DNA of 64,000 nucleotides from CAWAHD01 sp963781785 (lineage in GTDB: Bacteria; Planctomycetota; Planctomycetia; Isosphaerales; Isosphaeraceae). The translations under genes were made by a program, and so were the position numbers. The DNA is taken from the NCBI GenBank assembly GCA_963781785.1, contig CAWAHD010000002.1, forward strand, positions 5,146,001-5,210,000, read 5' to 3'. The notes beneath the pieces are model-generated. The model saw nothing but the letters and a program-made list of their open reading frames with translations. It did not search any database and was not told the DNA's origin. Shown here one piece after another: positions 36,121 through 45,415 of this stretch; position 1 is the first letter of the stretch, and each line of letters starts with the position of its first letter.

Positions 36121-36274
36121 CGGTCGTTGATCTCATCCAGGTCACCCTGCAAAACGAACGAGCCCTCAGGCCTCCTTCATCCGGATCGCTCCGGAAGAGG
36201 GGCGGCTTGAGGGCTCGTTCGGCTTCTCGAGTCAACGTCCTTGGGTCGCGGCGGGCTCGGACGGACGCGCTCTA

Positions 36275-36851
36275 TCAGGGCTCGTCGGCCTTTTTCTGCG
36301 AGATCAGGCGGCGGACGCGCTCGGCCAGGAGCGCTCCGTCGAACGGCTTCTTGAACGCATCGTTGAACCCCAGCGCGAAGGTTTCCTCGCCCGGTTCGTC
36401 GCTGGTCAAGGCGAGCAGGATCGTGCCCACGATGATCGGGGCTCTTGCGAAGATTCTGCGCGATCTGACCGGCTTCGATGCGTCCCAAGGCCATGTCGAT
36501 GATGATGCAGTCGGGGTGAAAGCTCTCGGCACGAATCCCCGCTTCGAAGCCCGAGGCAGCCGTCTCGATACGGAAATCGTCGGTTTCGCGGAGATGGTCA
36601 CGAAGGATGGACTGGAGCGGAGCGTCAGCCCCGACAACCAGCACCTTATGATAAACCTCGGCTTCGAGGTCGCCCAAGGGCATTCCATGCTCCTTGAGGA
36701 ACCGCAGGAGATGCTCCCGCGGGATGCGACGATCCTGCGAGCCGGGGATGCGATAACCACGCAAGCGGCCCGAGTCGAACCACTTGCTCACGGTCCGAGG
36801 TGCGACTTTGCAGATTTTCGCGACCTGGCCGGTTGTAAAGACCTTTTTCAT
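36275..36851 (-). CDS. HTH (excisionase/MerR-like) plus receiver-domain regulator (frameshift)
   Basis: From ATG 36851, MKKVFTTGQVAKICKVAPRT with VSKWFDSGRLRGYRIPGSQD and RRIPREHLLRFLKEHG is a MerR/excisionase-type DNA-binding domain. It is followed by a receiver domain, KVLVVGADAPLQSILRDHLR and HPDCIIIDMALGRIEAGQ with the phospho-acceptor Asp in IIID. After one extra base near 36440 the chain continues VGTILLALTSDEPGEETF and NDAFKKPFDGALLAERVRRL with the conserved Lys of KKPF. The acidic pair at the N-terminus is reduced to one Asp (VGAD). An HTH in front of a receiver is the reverse of the usual order. About 191 residues. No kinase nearby. Confidence 0.75.
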
Positions 36852-37433
36852 CTCGAGGACTCCACTCGCCCAGTTTGGTGCGAGACCACGGAGGTTTCCT
36901 CCTCCCTCCGGATAGGAACCATGTCGGCGCGGTGACAGTCCCGGCTCGGCGGTGAGGCCCACACGCAATGGTCGCGCGATGAGCTCGCCGCGAGAGACGG
37001 CAATCGTGCAAGTCGCTCCGACCCCGCCCCCGTGCTTGATCCTGTCCAGGCCGCAGCGGTCTCCCCTGCCAGAACCAACGGCAAAACCGCCGATTCGTGT
37101 CGAGGCGTCCGCTAGCGGTTCCCGTGAGTTGAGTCGACGGATCGGGAACCCGACTCCACTCCGGTCAAGTACAGAGACCTCCCCGCCCCAGTTGGGTGCG
37201 GGGAGCGGTCTGGTCCGGGGCCAATCAAGGGGTGTCGCTCGCCTCCTTGCTGTAGCGGACCTGACCGTCAAGACTAATATTCGAACCGCGCGGCGTGGGA
37301 CTTTAAGAGGGGCCAGGGCTAGCCCGACCATGCAAGCCGGTCATCGGGCCTGTCAGGCTTGCGAAGTCCTTGCTGGCCGTAGGAGTTACGTCGTTAATGC
37401 AAAATTAGACAAAAAGTCGGCGGGGAGGGTGGC
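36852..37433. other. Gene-free stretch between HTH-REC regulator and flgI-like gene
   Basis: About 580 bp, GC-rich, upstream of the regulator gene. Both neighbours read leftward. I see no conserved protein, tRNA or clear terminator; a leftward frame is open through most of it as an extension of the regulator frame, but it does not look like protein. Confidence 0.4.
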
Positions 37434-39534
37434 TCAGGACTCGTCGCGGGGACGCAGAAAGTCAAAGAACCGCCGGCGAGGGGGCTCCGACTCCTCGGCC
37501 TTCGCCTTCTGAACGGCGTCGTCCTTCTTGGCCGTCGGTGTACCTGCCACGCCGTCGCCTTTTTTAGCAACATTGTCGCTTGAACTGCCAGCCTTCGTGT
37601 TCGTGCTCGTCTGGCCGCCTGCACGCGGGTCGGCAGCCTTTGCGTCATCGTCAGGCGCGGATGCAAGCATGGCGGTACTGCCTGTGGTGCTTTTCTTGAC
37701 TGGCGGATCGGAGCGGCGACCGAACAGGCCGAAAAACCCGAAGAACCCGGGACGGGAGCTTTCCGCCGAGGTTCGTTTGACGGCGGCGTCGCGCTTGGCG
37801 GTGATATCCTTGCCCAGGACGGCTTCGAGGTACTTGCTGTTTGCCGACGGGACGGCGTCGACGACGAGCTCGCCGGGCAGATTCTTCTGGCGATTGGCGG
37901 TTTCGAGGATCGACGACCATGTCGGGATACGTTGCCCCCAGGTTGGCTGTCTTGCCGGACGACCTCGGCCAGGTCGAGGCTGGTGCTGATCTTGACGTCG
38001 GCATCGCTGTACCGGCTGGGCACGATCTTGCTGATCTCGATCTTGTCGTCGTATAGGCTGCATTGAGCAAGATCGGGCCGGTGTCCAGAACGATCGGCGG
38101 TAGAAGCTTCTGCTGGCGGCCGAAGATGACGATCTCGGATCGGCGGCTGCGCGAGACGTGGACGAGCGGGGGGCCTTCCGAGTCGACGACGTAGAGAGCG
38201 AACGGGTCGTCCTGGAGAGCGCGGCGGCGCGATGCGGACGCGATGGCGACTGCCATCGAGTCCGAGGCAGCATCGTCGTCTTCGTCGTTCTTCGGCTCAT
38301 CGAGCACTCGGACATGCCCGAGGAACGGGTCGTGGGGATCGAGGGTTCGCAAGGCGTTGAACGCACCGTAGCGGACCTCGATCGTCGGGCTCGTCCATCA
38401 GTTTGCGCAGCTTGAGATGAGACGCTGGCTGGTCCATGGCCGCCAGGGCCGCCAGCGCATAGGCCCGGAAGTCCGGTTCTGATGGACGACGGTCTCGCCA
38501 AGGGTGTCGACGCCGGAGGTGTCGTTGAGGTAGGCCAGTGCCTCGGCGCAGAAGAATCGGACCTGAGGATTGGAGCTTTTCAACCCCGTCTTGAGCGGCT
38601 CGATGCCGCCCGGCCCCAATCCTTCGAGCTTCATGGCCGCGACGCCGGCGGTGGTGGGATCGAGCAGCTCCTTGGCTCCAGGCGGCGATCCGGCGGGTCC
38701 GCAGCTCGGGGCTGTCGATCATCTGGAGGAGCTGAACGACCCGGAAGAAGTGCTCCTGGTTCTGGTGATAGACGCGTGGGAACCTTGAGCTCGAGGTAAC
38801 TGGGGGTCTTCGCGGTTGCGACCCCTTTCTGATGGCCGTTCTCGAACTGATGGAACCGCTCGTTGACCACGGTTTCGAGCATCTTGGACGTGCGGAAGCT
38901 TTCCCGGTTTTCCTTGATGACCAGGGTGAAGGGATATTCCTTCTTGACCTTGCCGCCTCCCAGTACGCGGCCGATCTTGGGATCGTTGGGCTTGGCGGGC
39001 GTGCCGATCATCACCGGCCCCTGGGCGAGTGCCATCTCGGGGCTCGCCTTGGGGAGCGCCTCCGGCGAGCATGACTTCGCGCAGCCGGGTCAGGAGCAAG
39101 TACCCGCCGGCCAGGCTCGTGGTGCCGCACGCTGGCGGAACTTCAACCTGAACGTCGAGCCGGTCCTTGGGGCCGACACCGATCGGGTATCGTGAGCCGG
39201 ACGATCACCATCGAGACCTGGGAGCTGGCCAGGAACTTGTCGGCCTTCTCGACGCCGGCCTTGCTCATCTCGTCGATGAGCTGCTTGCGATACCACGACG
39301 GCGGCGGATCGACCCCGGTGTTGTCCAGCCCGACGACCAGGCCGACCCCCTCGACCTTCATCTCGCCGCGGCTGACCACGAACGACAGGTCGCCGACGGT
39401 CTCCTGGACCTTGGGCGGCGTTCCTCTTCCTCTTCTTCTTGGGCGTACCGGCACCTGCAGATGTCAGTGCCAGCACCGCCGATCGCGACCAGGGCCCCGT
39501 GAGCCCAGGTACGCCTGGGGACTGTTCGCCGCAT
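37434..39534 (-). CDS. FlgI-like (flagellar P-ring-like) protein with HEAT-type extension, about 12 frame changes
   Basis: From ATG 39534 (MRRTVPRRTWAHGALVAIGG) pieces in alternating frames form one protein: VVGLDNTGVDPPPSWYRKQL, SLAGGYLLLTRLREVMLAGG, MALAQGPVMIGTPAKP, RVLGGGKVKKEYPFTLV. These match the FlgI/P-ring pattern (VVGLxGTG, SLxGGxLLxTxL, AQGPxxxG). Then come HEAT-like repeats (VRFFCAEALAYLNDTSG, YALAALAAMDQPASHLKLRK, VRYGAFNALRTLDPHDPF), a strand-rich domain (DPFALYVVDSEGPPLVHV) and a low-complexity Lys/Ala tail. No other flagellar gene is nearby and planctomycetes often keep this protein without a classical P-ring role. About ten of the frame changes fit an extra base and two a missing base. 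Confidence 0.6.
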
Positions 39535-39885
39535 CGACCTGCCTCCTTGCGCAGCGGTCGGGGAGAACCCCCGGACGCAGCTTGAGAACCAAGCCGCGTC
39601 ATTCGCAACCATTCCGCCCGCCCACTTCCCTGTGAGACGAACGGCCGCGGATCGAGGTAACCCGCCGGCGGACGAAACTTATCGTTTTCGTCTCAAGCGG
39701 TCAAGGGCGATTCGAGCAAGCGTCATCCGGCCTGATACCGCTCAGGCGCTTGACTCACAGTCCGCCGGGGACTAAACTCGCTGTTTCCCTTATTTCAGGG
39801 CCAAAAATCACAATCAACCGGGTGGAGTCATCGTGCCGCCAGAAGACAGGCGGCCGATCTCGGTAGACAAGAGGAATGCAAGATA
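39535..39885. other. Intergenic region upstream of rpsR
   Basis: About 350 bp between the divergent flgI-like gene and rpsR. It holds the promoter candidate listed separately and a 5' leader of about 100 bp for rpsR. No gene seen. Confidence 0.45.
39750..39778 (+). promoter_or_regulatory. Candidate sigma-70 promoter of rpsR
   Basis: TTGACT at 39750-39755 and TAAACT at 39773-39778 are separated by exactly 17 bp and point towards rpsR. They match the housekeeping -35 and -10 consensus at five and four positions. Confidence 0.45.
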
Positions 39886-40128
39886 ATGCCCCGCAAGAAG
39901 TTCGGCCGTAACCGCAAGAATCGCTGCCGTTTCTGCACGAGCGACGGTTGCCCTCGGCCGGCCTACGTCGATTACAAAGACGTCGGTCTGCTCAAGAAGC
40001 TGTGCACCAATCAGAACAAGGTCTTCTCCCGCAAGCGGAGCGGGAGCTGCGCGGCATTTCAGCGCGCCGCTAGCGCGGCGATCAAACGCGCGCGGTTCAT
40101 GGCGCTGATGCCCTATGTCGGCGAATGA
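39886..40128 (+). CDS. rpsR: Small ribosomal subunit protein bS18, zinc-ribbon form
   Basis: 80 residues from ATG 39886 after an AGAGGA box. VDYKDVGLLKKLCTNQNKVF, SRKRSGSCAAFQRAASAAIK and RARFMALMPYVGE define bS18. The N-terminus CRFCTSDGCPRP plus later cysteines (KKLC, GSC) suggest a zinc-binding form, as found in some bacterial lineages. rpsR usually stands with rpsF, ssb and rplI; here it is alone. Together with rpsU it is one of two isolated ribosomal genes in the window. Confidence 0.95.
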   Translation: MPRKKFGRNRKNRCRFCTSDGCPRPAYVDYKDVGLLKKLCTNQNKVFSRKRSGSCAAFQRAASAAIKRARFMALMPYVGE

Positions 40129-40226
40129 TTGCGACCAGGTCGGTCACATGAAACCGGAGTCGCCTGCGATCCGCAATGGTCCTCCGCGCCGGCGTGCCTG
40201 AGGGCGATGCGGCCCGTCGCGTGATT

Positions 40227-41821
40227 CTACCGCAAGGGAACGGTTCGAATGGCATCGCCGGGCACCGGCTTTGCGCACTCTGGCCCTTCGGCGCGCATGG
40301 CTCCGGCGCCGTTTTTCAGGAACGTGAGGAACTGCTCGTCGAGGGTCCGATACGGCTGGCCGAGGCGATCCTGCAACGACCGGCCGGGCTTGAGCCGGCC
40401 GCGGAAGGCATCGCTCACGTAGTCGAGAAATGCGTCGCGATACGTCGCTTCGTGCCATTGCATCAGAAAAACGGTCAATGCCATGGCTTCTTGGTAGTTG
40501 AGAAAGACCTGAGGCTTGCTTCGGAAAACCCGTTCATCGAGAGCCACGAACCGGGCCAGCGGGATGGACAGGCCCTGGAACACCAGCGATTTGATGGCTT
40601 CCTCCATGCGCCGACCGACCAGGCCGCCGACCTCGAGCGAGCCGTCCGGTTGAGGCTTGACGGTCTCGAAGTAAACTCCGAGGCCTTCAAAGACCCAGGC
40701 ATTGCCGGCGTTTTTGGTGTAGGCGTTGTGGCCGGCCAGCTCGAAGAGGAGCTGGTGCGACACCTCGTGATAGAGAGTCTCCGTGACCGGAATTTGCCCG
40801 TTCGGGTCGCGGAAGAAATAGGCCGGCACGCGACCCCGCCCGGACTTGGGAGGGAGATAGAACCCCAGGTTCTCCTCGATATCGGCTCCGAATTGCGGGC
40901 TCAGATGATCGACGAACTCGGCCTTCGACGCAAAGTAATACACCCGATGAAGCTGCTTGGAGGAGATCGTTTGACCTTCGCCCACGAGCCTCGGTTCTTT
41001 GAACCGGCGCACCAACGGCAGGTTCTCGCCGAGGATGTCCGCCATCAGGCTCGTGAACAGGTCGTGAAACGCTTCGAGCTTGCGCCGAAGCTGATCGCTT
41101 CCGCGAGCGGCACATTGGTCTCGATTTTGAAATGCTCGGTTGCAAACTGCCACCGTGAGCTCCATTCGCCGTGGAGCCGGTCGGCCTCGGCCGTGGGAAG
41201 CCAGTGCGGTTTCTTCTGGCCCCGGGTGGGCGGTGCCGGAAGCTCGCCCCCGTCGAGGTGCACGACCCAGTCCATGGGCACCCATCCGAAAGTCGGATGG
41301 TCGACGTTCCCCTGCTCGATCTCGCGCAGGGCGAAGGGCGTGGCCCAGCCCCCTTTGTGCGGCACGAAACCCAGGAGCCGCCGCGCCTCCTTGTGATCCG
41401 GCTGGCGCTCCACGACCGCACGGAGACAGACTACGGCCAAGGCATACTGAGCGGTCTGTGACTTGCCGGCACGAAGCGCCAGGTCGAACAAGCTGGCAGC
41501 CGCTCGATTGTGGATGTCCGTGAGCTCGCTCGGGACAGATCGCCCGGGCGTCGCGTGGGGTGCGATCACTTCGGGAAGCGGCGCGAACCGAGTCGGGCCG
41601 TCGGGCGCGACCGGCCGCGAGATCCGCGCGCGAACCTGCTGGGCGGCTTCCGTCTTACCATCGCGGCTCAATCGCTCTGCCAGCGCCCTCAGCTCCGCGC
41701 GTTCGCGCGCCAGGATCGATCTCCGGACGGACTGTAGCTCGTGCGCGAGGTCGTTTCCCGGTGCCGGAGCGGGGACCTGCAAGCAGAGTGACAGCCCAAC
41801 AACCCATGCCGAGCACCACAT
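40227..41821 (-). CDS. Secreted DUF1570 zinc-peptidase-like protein (frameshift)
   Basis: ATG 41821 lies six bases after GGGAGGG; ATG 41827 is next to it. A signal peptide (MWCSAWVVGLSLCLQVPAPA) leads into a tetratricopeptide-like segment, then EHFKIETNVPLAEA. A missing base near 41095 shifts the frame to LRRKLEAFHDLFTSLMADIL, PAYFFRDPNGQIPVTETLYH, where YHEVSHQLLFELAG is an HExxH site, and WVFEGLGVYFETV supplies the downstream Glu. DUF1570 proteins are frequent in planctomycetes and look like gluzincin proteases of unknown substrate. About 531 residues when corrected. Confidence 0.78.
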
Positions 41822-42140
41822 CGCCATCCCTCCCACGCCGGACCGGTCCCGGGCCGATTCCGCAGGCCAGCTCGCTGATCCTCTCGAGACCGCGGGCGGC
41901 GTGTCCGCGGTGGTTGTCCACACCTGAGCCGACGTCGATTTTCGCTTGTTTGCCACGAATTGACTACTGCCGGGCGGCCGGGCGTTGGGCTGGACGAGAT
42001 CGTTCGATCGACGCACAATGCCCCACAGCCGGGCCAAGATCGGTCTGAGAATCGCCTGGGGAGAGACGCCGCACGAACCGCGTCGCTCCGGAACGAACCC
42101 CCGCGACGAGGTTCTGGACCCCGAAAGGAGTGGACGATTG

Positions 42141-42695
42141 ATGACTCTTCGGCATTCGCGCATTCCAACAGCAGTCGCGCTATTGATTGGTGTCGTCCTG
42201 GGTTGGATCCCGGGGTTGCTGCGTCCGGCACCGTTACGTGCCGGAGCAGGTGACCGGTCAGGCGAATCGGTGGTCGCGACCGGGCCAGTGTACATCCGAT
42301 ACGATGAGACAGCCAAAGCCGCGGTCCCGCTCGACGCGATCTACGTTCTGGATTACAAGGGGGGCCGGCTGCTGGCGACGATTCCCACATTTCGTCAGTC
42401 GGCGAAATCGACCCGCGTGATCGAGAGTTTCGTCGAGCGTGATCTGGTTGCTGATTTCAAGCTCGAGCTGGATAGCGGGGCTGCGCCCCACTTCCTGATG
42501 ACGACGGGGTCGCTCGGTCCCTACACGTCGGGTTGGGCGCCCTTGTTCGTGTTCGAGACGACCACCAATCAGGTCGGGGTTTACCGGATCCAGTTCCAGG
42601 AGTCGACGGGGAAGTCGTCACGGCCTCGCTTCGAGCTGCTCGAGCTGCGTTCCTACGCGAAGGCTAGCGGCGCGGCAACCAAGACGAGCCCATGA
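42141..42695 (+). CDS. Exported hypothetical protein
   Basis: 184 residues from ATG 42141, after AAGGAG. Signal anchor MTLRHSRIPTAVALLIGVVL GWIPGLL, then VYIRYDETAKAAVPLDAIYV and LDYKGGRLLATIPTFRQSAK, FKLELDSGAAPHFLMTTGSL, GWAPLFVFETTTNQVGVYRI. The last blocks recur in planctomycete proteins of this size, but I have no functional name for the family. Divergent from the DUF1570 gene and convergent with cvpA. Confidence 0.7.
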   Translation: MTLRHSRIPTAVALLIGVVLGWIPGLLRPAPLRAGAGDRSGESVVATGPVYIRYDETAKAAVPLDAIYVLDYKGGRLLATIPTFRQSAKSTRVIESFVERDLVADFKLELDSGAAPHFLMTTGSLGPYTSGWAPLFVFETTTNQVGVYRIQFQESTGKSSRPRFELLELRSYAKASGAATKTSP

Positions 42696-42769
42696 GACGA
42701 GCGTCGGGGTCGATCGGCTCCGGGGGCCCGAGAGCGCGATCGACGACCTGCCGATTCGCGGCAAGTTTC

Positions 42770-43513
42770 TCACGGCGGCGCCGCGGCAGGTGGAGGAGCC
42801 CCGCCTCGCCCCGCTCCCCGGCCGCCTTTGGCCGGCGCGGCTTCGCCGTCGGCGGCAGCGGCGGCACCGCCGCCTGCCTCGGCTTCCTCGCCCAGGACCG
42901 ACCCCTCGCCATAAGGCCGTGCGTCCTCATGTTTCATGAGCCATTCAGCGCGGGGGTCAAAGATATTTAATCTCGCCCCGTTACCGTAGGAATGGTAGGG
43001 ATCGCGCGAACCCACTCCGTACCGCGCAAACACCTTGCCGGTTTCATACTGGAAGAAGCCCAGGAACTTGTGGTCGATGCCCAGCCCGAACGGCGGCTGG
43101 GTGTTGTAGCGGATCACGGAGAAGATCTTCTTGTCGACTGGGGCAGCGTGGAACGCCAGGAGGGCGACTGCGATGGTGACCCAGGCTCCCGCCACGCCGA
43201 AGACGAGCCGCCCAAAGTGGTACACCGGCATCGGAAACCGCACCATGACCGGTGCAATTGTTTCGGTCGTCAATCGCAGGATGACGACCGTGACGCAAAA
43301 TAGCCCCATCATGCAAAGCGTATCGGAAAAGCCCCAGTTGATGCCGGTGCGATCCAGCAGCGAGGCCAGCGGCTCGTAGAAGTTGAAGGCGACCATCGCC
43401 CCGAACAGCACGTTGAAGAACATCAACGCGGAGCCCCACAAGCCTTCACTCGTGAGTGCGTAGACGAGCAACAACCCAAGGCCGGAGATGATCAGATCGA
43501 TCACAATCTTCAT
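42770..43513 (-). CDS. cvpA: CvpA-family membrane protein
   Basis: 247 residues. Four hydrophobic segments in the first 130 residues (VIDLIISGLGLLLVYALTSE, ALMFFNVLFGAMVAFNFYEP, LCMMGLFCVTVVILRLTTET, LVFGVAGAWVTIAVALLAFH) match the CvpA fold of the inner membrane. The C-terminal third is cytoplasmic or periplasmic and ends in a Gly/Ala/Pro-rich tail. CvpA is linked to envelope function and colicin V production in E. coli. It follows the gspE-like gene after 135 bp, a gap with short TCACG repeats. Confidence 0.7.
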   Translation of the reverse strand: MKIVIDLIISGLGLLLVYALTSEGLWGSALMFFNVLFGAMVAFNFYEPLASLLDRTGINWGFSDTLCMMGLFCVTVVILRLTTETIAPVMVRFPMPVYHFGRLVFGVAGAWVTIAVALLAFHAAPVDKKIFSVIRYNTQPPFGLGIDHKFLGFFQYETGKVFARYGVGSRDPYHSYGNGARLNIFDPRAEWLMKHEDARPYGEGSVLGEEAEAGGGAAAAADGEAAPAKGGRGAGRGGAPPPAAAPP

Positions 43514-43648
43514 GGCGGATACCTCAATGGCTTCGATCGTCGTCGCGGACCGGCTCGCTGTGAGTCAACCGCGGCATTCTTGCTTTCGAGTCTCGGTTGC
43601 TTCCGGAGCTGTCTCGTTTCGTGTCACTGCATTTCACGTCACGTCACG

Positions 43649-45397
43649 TCACTTCACCACGCGCAGGAGCTCTTCGATTGACGTCCGCCCCTGGATCACC
43701 TGGCGCAGGCCGTCTTCCTGGAGGTAAATCATACCGTTCTTGCGAGCTTCGGCCTTGATCTTGGTGATCGAGGGGTTTTCGCGAATCATGTCGCGCATGG
43801 GCTCGGTGAGGATCAGAAGCTCGTAGATGCCCGTCCGCCCGAAGTAACCGGTGCCGCCGCATTGCTGGCAGACCTGCTCGGGGTTCTCGGGACGGCGATA
43901 AAACACGTCGACTTTCTCGACCGGCAGGTTGGCCTTCTTGAGGAACTCCGGCTTGGGCTTGTATGGCTCTTTGCAGGTCTCGCAGAGCAAGCGCACGAGG
44001 CGCTGGCCCAGCACACCCGTCAAGGCCGAGGCGATCATGAACGGCTCGACGCCGAGGTCGAGCAAGCGGAACAGGGCGGTCACGGCGTCGTTGGAGTGGA
44101 CGGTCGAGAAGACCATGTGCCCCGTATTGGCGGCCTGGCATGAGATTGAGGCGGTTTCCTGGTCGCGGATCTCACCGATCATGATCACGTCGGGGTCTTG
44201 GCGCAAAATCGACCGCAGGCTGGTCGCGAAGGTCTGGCCGGACTTGGTATTGACCTCCATCTGGGTGATGTTGTCGAGGTGGTACTCGATCGGGTCTTCG
44301 ACGGTGATGATGTTTCTCTGGTATCGGTCGATTTCGCGGAGGGCTGCGTACAGGGTCGTGGACTTGCCGGCCCCGGTCGGGCCGCAGCAGAGGAACATCC
44401 CGTGAGGCTGGGTGACCAGCCCGCGGACCGCCTCGACCAGTTTCGGCCGCATTCCCAGGTCTTCCATCTTGGTGACGGCCGAGCTGTTGTCGAGAATTCG
44501 CATGACCAGCTTTTCGCCGGCCTTCGAGCCGGAAGTGGCGACGCGAAAATCGAGATCGCGACCTTGCAGCTTGGCGCCGAAGGAGCCGTCCTGCGGCTTC
44601 CGCTTCTCGGAGATGTCCATCGCCGACAGGACCTTGAACACGTTGACGACGGCGTCGCCGGTCGACCGGTCGAACGGCTCGGCCGCGTGCAGGATACCGT
44701 CGATCCGGTAGCGAACCGAGTACTGCTCGGTGGTCGGCTCGAGATGGATGTCAGTCGCGCGACGCAGGACCGCGTCATACACGAGCTCCTTGGCGCCCAT
44801 GAACGACCGCGATTCCTCGGCCTGCCGCACTCGCGACGGGTCTTCTTTGCCGGTGCCCTGGGTCTTGCCCACGAAGACGATCGGCGGGCCCGCGCGATCG
44901 ACCGTGCCGACGTCTTTGTTGAAGAGCGGCTTCATCCCCAGCTTGTACAGGATGTCGTTGGCCACTTCCCCGAGATGGTAAGGCGTCAGCACTTTCTGGT
45001 CGTCGGGAACGGTCTGATTGCGAGCGAAGACATAGCTCAGGATCGGCACGAAATACGCGAGCAGCAACAGACCGAGGCCCAGAAAGTAGATCGGAATCAC
45101 CAGCACCAGGATCAGCCCGAGGACACCCGAAGAGAAGAGAGCGCCGTTCCAGACGGCGAACTTCAGATTGTTGAGCTCGCGGGTGTCGTGTTCCACCCAG
45201 TTCGTTGTCCAGGCCCACAGCAGGTAGACGATCACCACCGGGACGAACTTGAAAAGATTGAGATACATCCCCGGGCCGCGATACATGTTCGGTATCTGCG
45301 CAATGATCGCCGGGAAGGCGTCGGCAGCCTGTGACGTTGTGGCGAGGCCCAAGGTGAGAAGGAGGAAAATCAAAAGCGCCGTGAGCACGCGGTACAT
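43649..45397 (-). CDS. GspE/PilB-type ATPase with N-terminal membrane region
   Basis: 582 residues. The C-terminal 370 residues are a secretion ATPase: ATDIHLEPTTEQYSVRYRID, Walker A CCGPTGAGKSTTLYAAL, Asp box TVEDPIEYHLDNI, Walker B DPDVIMIGEIRDQETA, His box TGHMVFSTVHSNDA, and the zinc set CETCKEPY / CQQCGGTGYFGRTGIYEL typical of GspE/PilB. The N-terminus does not look like the usual soluble MshEN domain; it has a signal-like segment (LTALLIFLLLTLGLATTSQA) and two or three membrane helices (FKFVPVVIVYLLWAWTT, GVLGLILVLVIPIYFLGLGL). It probably powers type IV pilus or type II secretion assembly. The gene lies 18 bp after pilT. Confidence 0.88.
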   Translation of the reverse strand: MYRVLTALLIFLLLTLGLATTSQAADAFPAIIAQIPNMYRGPGMYLNLFKFVPVVIVYLLWAWTTNWVEHDTRELNNLKFAVWNGALFSSGVLGLILVLVIPIYFLGLGLLLLAYFVPILSYVFARNQTVPDDQKVLTPYHLGEVANDILYKLGMKPLFNKDVGTVDRAGPPIVFVGKTQGTGKEDPSRVRQAEESRSFMGAKELVYDAVLRRATDIHLEPTTEQYSVRYRIDGILHAAEPFDRSTGDAVVNVFKVLSAMDISEKRKPQDGSFGAKLQGRDLDFRVATSGSKAGEKLVMRILDNSSAVTKMEDLGMRPKLVEAVRGLVTQPHGMFLCCGPTGAGKSTTLYAALREIDRYQRNIITVEDPIEYHLDNITQMEVNTKSGQTFATSLRSILRQDPDVIMIGEIRDQETASISCQAANTGHMVFSTVHSNDAVTALFRLLDLGVEPFMIASALTGVLGQRLVRLLCETCKEPYKPKPEFLKKANLPVEKVDVFYRRPENPEQVCQQCGGTGYFGRTGIYELLILTEPMRDMIRENPSITKIKAEARKNGMIYLQEDGLRQVIQGRTSIEELLRVVK

Positions 45398-45415
45398 TTC
45401 TGACCTTTCTATGAA

